Below the pieces are notes generated by a model. It was not told where the DNA came from. It saw nothing but the letters and a program-made list of their open reading frames with translations, and ran no database searches. From Sphingobacterium micropteri (GTDB lineage Bacteria; Bacteroidota; Bacteroidia; Sphingobacteriales; Sphingobacteriaceae): a DNA stretch of 64,000 nt. Positions 59,212-64,000 of the stretch are shown here, one piece after another (the first letter of the stretch is position 1; each line of letters begins with the position of its first letter). Where the stretch lies: positions 434,001-498,000 of the forward strand of contig NZ_JACOIK010000001.1 of NCBI RefSeq assembly GCF_014692515.1, written 5' to 3'. Made by a program: the position numbers and the translations under genes.

Positions 59212-59649
59212 TTATTTCACCGTCCTCTTTGTGCTAATAACAATCCTGTTCCACGCATTTATCGTGGCAATGGCCATGATGATCTGGGCGATGTAATGTT
59301 CGTCAAAAAGTTTCGCCGCATGTTCATAGGTAGCATCAGTTAACCCGTTCTGATTGATGAGGGTTACTTCTTCGGTGATGGCTAAAATCACTTTTTCTTC
59401 CTCCGTAAATAATGCTGTTTCTTTCCAGGCATTGAGCAAGAAAATGCGTTGCGCCGTTTCTCCCTGTTTTAAGGCATCCGAGGTGTGCATATGGATGCAG
59501 AAAGCACATCCATTGATCTGCGAAGCACGTATTTTAATTAACCCTAGATGGATTTTGGAAAGTTGCGAGTTTTGTAGGTAATTCTCTAAACCCAGCATAG
59601 CTTGAAAGCCATTGGGCTCTGTCTGTTGCATATCGAATCTGTTTTCCAT
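59212..59649 (-). CDS. Carboxymuconolactone decarboxylase family protein (AhpD-like)
   Basis: 145 residues with the AhpD/CMD helical fold and redox pair: IRASQINGCAFCIHMHTSDA (CxxC with His, Cys52/Cys55) and LNAWKETALFTEEEKVILAI. It is an alkylhydroperoxidase-type thiol peroxidase rather than a true decarboxylase. Divergent from an SDR gene, the shared spacer holding two 21-bp direct repeats. Confidence 0.88.
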   Translation of the reverse strand: MENRFDMQQTEPNGFQAMLGLENYLQNSQLSKIHLGLIKIRASQINGCAFCIHMHTSDALKQGETAQRIFLLNAWKETALFTEEEKVILAITEEVTLINQNGLTDATYEHAAKLFDEHYIAQIIMAIATINAWNRIVISTKRTVK

Positions 59650-59740
59650 CTGCTATTTATGTTTATACTAACCAAAATAGATAAGAATTATGACAAAAGC
59701 AAAACAGGTAGGCAAGTTTTGGATAGTAAGCAACATCCAC

Positions 59741-59782
59741 GATTTGACTACGTCAATCATTGATTTAACTACGTCTATCCGT
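59741..59782. promoter_or_regulatory. Two 21-bp direct repeats, candidate AraC-type sites
   Basis: GATTTGACTACGTCAATCAT plus T, then GATTTAACTACGTCTATCCG plus T: adjacent 21-nt direct repeats (17 of 21 identical), 44 bp before the SDR start. AraC regulators bind tandem direct repeats 21 bp apart, and the AraC gene lies two genes downstream. Confidence 0.55.
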
Positions 59783-59825
59783 TTGGATACAACCAACTTT
59801 GTCCTATTGTTTTAACGTAATAAAA

Positions 59826-60674
59826 ATGAAGAAAATGGAAACAAGAAAAGTATGGTTGGTTACCGGAGCTTCAAAAGGCTTGGGACATACATTGGTGAAA
59901 AAACTTTTACAAAACAACTATGCGGTTGTCGCTACATCACGGCGCGTTGCATCGCTTATCGAAGAGATAGGAAATACATCGGAGGTCTTTCTTCCAATCG
60001 AAGTAAATGTAACGGATGACCATGATGTAAAGAAGGCTATCGAAAAAGGTATCGCACATTTCGGCAAAATTGACGTGGTCGTAAACAATGCCGGCTACGG
60101 GCAGATAGGCACTTTAGAAGAACTGAGCGACGAAGAAGCAAGAGAAAATTTCGATGTCAATGTGTTTGGCTCATTGAACGTGATCAGAAATGTAATGCCG
60201 TATCTACGTCACCAGAAATCAGGTGCAATTTTCAACATTTCATCGGTAGGTGGTCTTTTTGGAGGTTTTGCTGGATGGGGTATTTACTGTGCTACCAAAT
60301 TTGCGGTTGCAGGTTTTACCGAAGCATTGGCGGAAGAGGTAAAAGCATTTGGGGTGAGCGCGACGGTTGTTTATCCGGGGTATTTCCGCACGGATTTTCT
60401 GGCGAACGGTTCTGTAAAAACACCAGCTTCAGCTATTCAGGAGTATGAAGCTGCTCGTGAGTCCGAAAAAACACACCTGAATAATATCAGCGGCAATCAG
60501 CCGAACGATCCGGAGAAAGCTGCAGATGTATTGATCGCTATCAGTAAAGAAGATACCCCGCCGGTTCATTTATTATTGGGCACCGATGCCTACGACATGG
60601 CGAAAAATAAGGCGGATTTGCTAAATAAAGATATCGAACAATGGAAAAGCTACACGCTGTCCACCGCTTTCTAA
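59826..60674 (+). CDS. SDR family NAD(P)-dependent oxidoreductase
   Basis: 282 residues from MKKMETRKVWLVTGASKGLG (the frame opens 9 codons earlier; MSYC is less likely). Rossmann motif TGASKGLG (about 14-21), NNAGYGQIG, catalytic Ser-Tyr-Lys: ISSVGG, then WGIYCATKFAVAG (YxxxK). Classical SDR with NADP(H) suggested by the SRR after strand 2. Substrate unknown. Likely controlled by the AraC gene that starts 53 bp downstream. Confidence 0.9.
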   Translation: MKKMETRKVWLVTGASKGLGHTLVKKLLQNNYAVVATSRRVASLIEEIGNTSEVFLPIEVNVTDDHDVKKAIEKGIAHFGKIDVVVNNAGYGQIGTLEELSDEEARENFDVNVFGSLNVIRNVMPYLRHQKSGAIFNISSVGGLFGGFAGWGIYCATKFAVAGFTEALAEEVKAFGVSATVVYPGYFRTDFLANGSVKTPASAIQEYEAARESEKTHLNNISGNQPNDPEKAADVLIAISKEDTPPVHLLLGTDAYDMAKNKADLLNKDIEQWKSYTLSTAF

Positions 60675-60727
60675 TGAGCCACGGTAAAAAATAAAACGAT
60701 ATAAAGAAAATAAGTAAATTAGTCCTC

Positions 60728-61642
60728 ATGGAAAATACATTCCGCTTTAATTCTATTGCAGAATTTCACAAGTTTTGCAGTTTGCCGAACCCTGAACATC
60801 CGTTGATCAGCTTGATCGATTACAGCAAGGTTGCTTATCCGATCAATGATAGCCAGATGAAATGGATTCAGGATTTTTATTCGGTGGGGTTAAAGCGGAA
60901 TGTCAATGCGAAGTTCAATTACGGACAACAGCAATATGATTTTGATTCGGGCGTATTGACATTTATTGCGCCACTTCAGTTTCTGAAAATAGAAATCGAC
61001 CCGGATGCTGTGGTAGAACCTACAGGCTGGCTTTTGCTCATTCACCCTGATTTTCTTTGGAACACGTCCTTGGCAAAAAAGATAAAATCCTTTGACTTCT
61101 TCCGGTATTCGGTAAAGGAGGCGCTTTTTCTCTCGGATAAGGAGGAGAAAATCATGGTAGACATCCTGTTGAAAATGGAGCAGGAATACCAGTCGAATAT
61201 AGACAAATTCAGCCAAGAACTCATTGTAGCACAACTGGAACTGTTGCTGATTTATGCGGAACGTTTTTATGAACGCCAGTTTTTAACCCGAAAAAAATCA
61301 AGTTACGAATTGCTGGACCGTTTTGAAAGCGTACTTTCTGATCTTTTTCAAAAAGACAATGTGCTGGAAAACGGAATGCCAACAGTCACGCTCATAGCGG
61401 AACAACTGAACATTTCACCCAACTATTTAGGAACGCTGTTGCGTTTGCACACGCAACAGACCACGCAACAGCATATTCAGAACAAGCTCATAGATTATGC
61501 CAAAGAACAACTGAGCACAACAACCCTGTCTATAAGTGAAATCGCTTATGGATTGGGCTTTGAACATCCGCAATCTTTCAGTAAGCTGTTTAAAGCAAAA
61601 ACGGAGCAGACACCGTTGGCGTTTCGTAAGTCGTTTAACTAG
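60728..61642 (+). CDS. AraC family transcriptional regulator
   Basis: 304 residues: a variable N-terminal half (about 30-170) and a C-terminal AraC HTH pair (about 205-303): VTLIAEQLNISPNYLGTLLR, LHTQQTTQQHIQNKLIDYAK, LSISEIAYGLGFEHPQSFSK, TPLAFRKSFN. Follows the SDR on the same strand; the direct repeats upstream of the SDR are its probable binding site. Effector unknown. Confidence 0.92.
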   Translation: MENTFRFNSIAEFHKFCSLPNPEHPLISLIDYSKVAYPINDSQMKWIQDFYSVGLKRNVNAKFNYGQQQYDFDSGVLTFIAPLQFLKIEIDPDAVVEPTGWLLLIHPDFLWNTSLAKKIKSFDFFRYSVKEALFLSDKEEKIMVDILLKMEQEYQSNIDKFSQELIVAQLELLLIYAERFYERQFLTRKKSSYELLDRFESVLSDLFQKDNVLENGMPTVTLIAEQLNISPNYLGTLLRLHTQQTTQQHIQNKLIDYAKEQLSTTTLSISEIAYGLGFEHPQSFSKLFKAKTEQTPLAFRKSFN

Positions 61643-61705
61643 TGCAACTCCTTATGCTTTGTCAAGCTTTACGGAGAGCCTTCCTATGCTTGTGAAATAC
61701 TCATA

Positions 61706-62626
61706 TTAGCTGTTATACATCAGTATAAGTTGTTTTTGAAGTTCGGTAGGTGTTTCGCCGAGCTTGGAGCGTACAAATTTGTTAAGTGCTGCCGGTGAAT
61801 TGAAACCTAGTTCAAAAGCAATTTCTTTGTGCGAATAGGTGGAAAGTAGGAGAAGCTGCTTGATCTCATTCATAATTCGGGAATGGATAGTCTCTATGGC
61901 GGTAAGACCTGCTAACTTTTTTGTAATCTGATTCAGCTTTTTGGGTGAGAGGTGTAATTGATCTGTGTAGTAAGATACACTTCGGTCTGTCTTAAAGCTG
62001 CGTTCGAGAAGTTCTAAAAAGCTTGCGTAGACTTTTGCGTCTTCGTTTTTCAACGATTCCCTATCGACATAGGTATGAACAAATTCGACTAGTTTTAACA
62101 AGATTATTTTTATAAAAAAACGTGCTTGCTCTTTTTTTATAGAGGTAAGATCATTGTACAGCAACTCAATTTGCTTTAGCAACATCCGCGTTTCTTCCGA
62201 TTCTTTTTCTGGTAAAGCAATATAGTTTAATTTGGTAGAAATATCGTAGTTATAAATACGTAATTCGTTTCGTAGAATATCGGAACAAAAAAGCACCTCA
62301 TCAAACAAAACCATCTTGCCGCAAATGTTGCTGCAGACCTGTTCTTTGGAAGATAACTGCCCCGGAAATATCACCGAGATGCTGTTTTCCGTAATTTCGT
62401 AGTTCCGGTCTTCGACCTGCATTTTCATTTTGCCTTTTTCGATAAACATCAGGCAAAAATGGTCTTTGGTATGAGGTTCTCTGTATGGTTCTAATTTGTT
62501 TTGATTTAAATCAAAAATGTGAAAGGGCGTAATAGCCCTTTCAAAATTCGTTTGTATATCTTTTAAATGATGGGTGGTCATATATCTTTTTAAATTAATA
62601 TCGATAGCGCAAAAACTGTGCTGCAA
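61706..62626 (-). CDS. AraC family transcriptional regulator (next to hxlAB)
   Basis: 306 residues. Cupin-like sensor (about 40-120: HTKDHFCLMFIEKGKMKMQV, NSISVIFPGQLSSKEQVC) and C-terminal AraC HTHs (about 205-300: VSYYTDQLHLSPKKLNQITK, YSHKEIAFELGFNSPAALNK, TPTELQKQLI). On the same strand as hxlB-hxlA and 64 bp downstream, so it may regulate them, perhaps in response to formaldehyde or a sugar phosphate. The likely start is an internal Met (MTTHHLKDIQ) 14 codons on. Confidence 0.88.
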   Translation of the reverse strand: MQHSFCAIDINLKRYMTTHHLKDIQTNFERAITPFHIFDLNQNKLEPYREPHTKDHFCLMFIEKGKMKMQVEDRNYEITENSISVIFPGQLSSKEQVCSNICGKMVLFDEVLFCSDILRNELRIYNYDISTKLNYIALPEKESEETRMLLKQIELLYNDLTSIKKEQARFFIKIILLKLVEFVHTYVDRESLKNEDAKVYASFLELLERSFKTDRSVSYYTDQLHLSPKKLNQITKKLAGLTAIETIHSRIMNEIKQLLLLSTYSHKEIAFELGFNSPAALNKFVRSKLGETPTELQKQLILMYNS

Positions 62627-62690
62627 TGTTGGTTACTAAAAAAATAAATTCACCCCATATAGCTTTTGTGGGCCAAGATCTTACGCGTTA

Positions 62691-63320
62691 TTATGCCTCA
62701 ATAGCTTCCTTCAAAGCTTTTGCGGCTTCAGCAGGGTCTTCTGCACCATAAATTGCTCCTCCAGCAACAGCTACTGTTGCACCTGCAGCGACAACGTCTT
62801 TGATTGTCTGTAAATTAACCCCGCCTGCTACCGAAAAGGGTACCTGTGCTTCTCTACCTTCGTTGATTAAGGTTGCAACGGAGTAACCGGGAAGTGCCTG
62901 CTCGTCGAGACCAGCATGTAGTTCTACAAATGCTACGCCAAATGCTGTTACTTCTTTTGCTCGTTTTACGCGATCTTTAACGCCGATGGTGTCTACGACT
63001 ACTTGTTTGCCGTGTTTTTTTGCGGCCTCTACAGCTCCTTTGATTGTTGCATCATCTACAGTGCCCATGACTGTTACTAAATCGGCACCGGCTTTAAAGG
63101 CAATTTCGGCTTCTAATGCGCCTGTGTCTGCTGTCTTCATATCGGCAAAGACCAATTTATCGGGATGGGCATTTTTCATTGCTGTGACCACTTTTAGACC
63201 TTCTGCTTTGATCAGTGGTGTTCCTAATTCTATAATATCTACATACGGAGCTACTTTCGCCGCTAACTCCAATGCCGCTTCAGTTGTAAGCAGATCAATT
63301 GCTACTTGTAATTTTGCCAT
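62691..63320 (-). CDS. hxlA: 3-hexulose-6-phosphate synthase
   Basis: 209 residues from MAKLQVAIDLLTTEAALELA; a longer frame reaching 63377 would overlap hxlB and is rejected. Orotidine-decarboxylase-like barrel: VDIIELGTPLIKAEG, KLVFADMKTADTGALEAEIA (catalytic DMKTxD), AGADLVTVMG, FVELHAGLDEQA, VPFSVAGGVNLQTI, VAVAGGAIYGAEDPAEAA. It condenses formaldehyde with ribulose 5-phosphate to 3-hexulose 6-phosphate (ribulose monophosphate pathway), serving formaldehyde detoxification or pentose synthesis. 29 bp downstream of hxlB. Confidence 0.93.
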   Translation of the reverse strand: MAKLQVAIDLLTTEAALELAAKVAPYVDIIELGTPLIKAEGLKVVTAMKNAHPDKLVFADMKTADTGALEAEIAFKAGADLVTVMGTVDDATIKGAVEAAKKHGKQVVVDTIGVKDRVKRAKEVTAFGVAFVELHAGLDEQALPGYSVATLINEGREAQVPFSVAGGVNLQTIKDVVAAGATVAVAGGAIYGAEDPAEAAKALKEAIEA

Positions 63321-63349
63321 AAAAAAAATAATATAAAAATGTGTTTTGC

Positions 63350-63916
63350 TTATTCGAGATTGGCATGTTTCGGCCATAAATCTTCTTTAGTCAGTCCTGA
63401 TTCCTTCCATAAGGTCATAAAAATGGCATCAAAAAGTAGAAGGATGGATTGCTCGAACAGACTGCCTGCGTATTGCTGGGATGTAGATACGCTGAAATCT
63501 GTCTTGATCGCTGCTGGTAGGAGTACGTATCGGTCAGCCAATTGTGCTAGCGTGCTTTTGCTATCTGCCGTTAGTACGGCCAGCGTTGCATGCTGATTTT
63601 TCGCTTTTTTCCCTGCTGTAACTAGTGTGGAGGTGGCTCCAGACCCAGAACCTACGATTAATAAATCTCCTTCTAAAATTGCCGGCGTAACGGTTTCTCC
63701 CATTACATATACCGCATAGCCGAGGTGCATAAAACGCATGGCAGCCATTTTTAATGCCAGCCCTGTTCGTCCTGCTCCAGCGAAGAAAAGCCTTTTTGAG
63801 TTTTGTATAGATGCTGCTAGTTTCTCTATAGAATCATAAGCTAACAAATTTACAATGTGCTGATTTTCATTAATAATAATGTTTAAGTTCTGTTCGTACG
63901 CTTTCTTCGTTGCCAT
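63350..63916 (-). CDS. hxlB: 6-phospho-3-hexuloisomerase
   Basis: 188 residues, a single SIS domain: RLFFAGAGRTGLALKMAAMR (about 42-61), VMGETVTPAILEGDLLIVGS, GSGATSTLVTAGKKAKNQHA (SGSGxT), and ETDFSVSTSQQYAG-like SLFEQSILLLFDAI. It isomerises 3-hexulose 6-phosphate to fructose 6-phosphate, completing the pathway with hxlA. Clusters hxlB-hxlA-araC on one strand. The gene-free edge after 63916 shows no feature. Confidence 0.92.
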   Translation of the reverse strand: MATKKAYEQNLNIIINENQHIVNLLAYDSIEKLAASIQNSKRLFFAGAGRTGLALKMAAMRFMHLGYAVYVMGETVTPAILEGDLLIVGSGSGATSTLVTAGKKAKNQHATLAVLTADSKSTLAQLADRYVLLPAAIKTDFSVSTSQQYAGSLFEQSILLLFDAIFMTLWKESGLTKEDLWPKHANLE

Positions 63917-64000
63917 GCTATGTCCGTTTAATCAGCAGCTATTATCTAGCGGGATGATTATTCATATTCGATGCAGCAAAGATACGCCCATGCCTTTGCT

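Noticed and set aside
62691..63377. Longer N-terminus for the hexulose-phosphate synthase
   Set aside because: It would overlap hxlB and adds residues absent from the family; MAKLQ at 63320 is the conserved start.
1..64000. tRNA, rRNA, tmRNA, or complete insertion sequences
   Set aside because: No T-loop or rRNA signature and no intact transposase gene could be found by eye on either strand.

Overview
The window looks like a chromosomal segment of a Bacteroidota bacterium, most likely family Sphingobacteriaceae (Sphingobacterium, Olivibacter or Pedobacter type). Evidence: a SusC/SusD pair under an ECF-sigma/FecR switch, DUF6520 and MauE-like genes, many Bacteroidota lipoproteins, AT-rich spacers with few Shine-Dalgarno sequences, and a few TAnnTTTG promoter boxes. 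No rRNA, tRNA, CRISPR array or intact transposase was seen.

Layout. 1-11.3 kb carries housekeeping and stress genes: partial nitronate monooxygenase, a Crp/Fnr regulator, SelO, HxlR plus an LLM flavin oxidoreductase, an ABC-F ATPase, a Tat-exported amidohydrolase and its AraC neighbour. 11.4-32.6 kb is accessory. It holds small lipoproteins, ORF6N/KilA-N genes and their remnants, an HTH-nucleotidyltransferase pair, and a one-strand run of small immunity-type genes (SUFU, DUF695-like and unknown membrane proteins). It also holds a lot of debris: 40-130 bp pieces of other genes in this window reappear in spacers, often fused to one another. 34.2-37 kb has two TcmP genes and a DUF5131 (Gp37/Gp68) gene. 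37-48 kb is a defence island on the minus strand: an SF1 helicase, then a tightly spaced SIR2, HerA, reverse transcriptase, KAP ATPase and PIN nuclease unit, the PIN gene broken by an in-frame TGA. 49-51 kb is a remarkable non-coding tract: about 30 degenerate 21-bp units followed directly by 29 units of 11 bp. 51-59 kb is a TlpA-SusC-SusD operon, a convergent MauE-DUF6520 pair and the sigma/anti-sigma pair. 59.2-61.6 kb has a carboxymuconolactone decarboxylase-like gene, an SDR and an AraC regulator. 61.7-63.9 kb has another AraC gene and hxlA-hxlB of the ribulose monophosphate pathway.

Two things stand out. First, SIR2-HerA is a known anti-phage pair, but here it sits in one apparent operon with an Abi/UG-type reverse transcriptase, a membrane KAP NTPase and a PIN nuclease. 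Second, two families of helically phased degenerate tandem arrays (21 bp, two turns; 11 bp, one turn) recur at about eleven spacers. Several 21-bp arrays lie next to a conserved promoter/palindrome module that also precedes ORF6N genes, and some are bounded by short inverted motifs. All repeat and duplication calls were made by eye and need a computed self-alignment.
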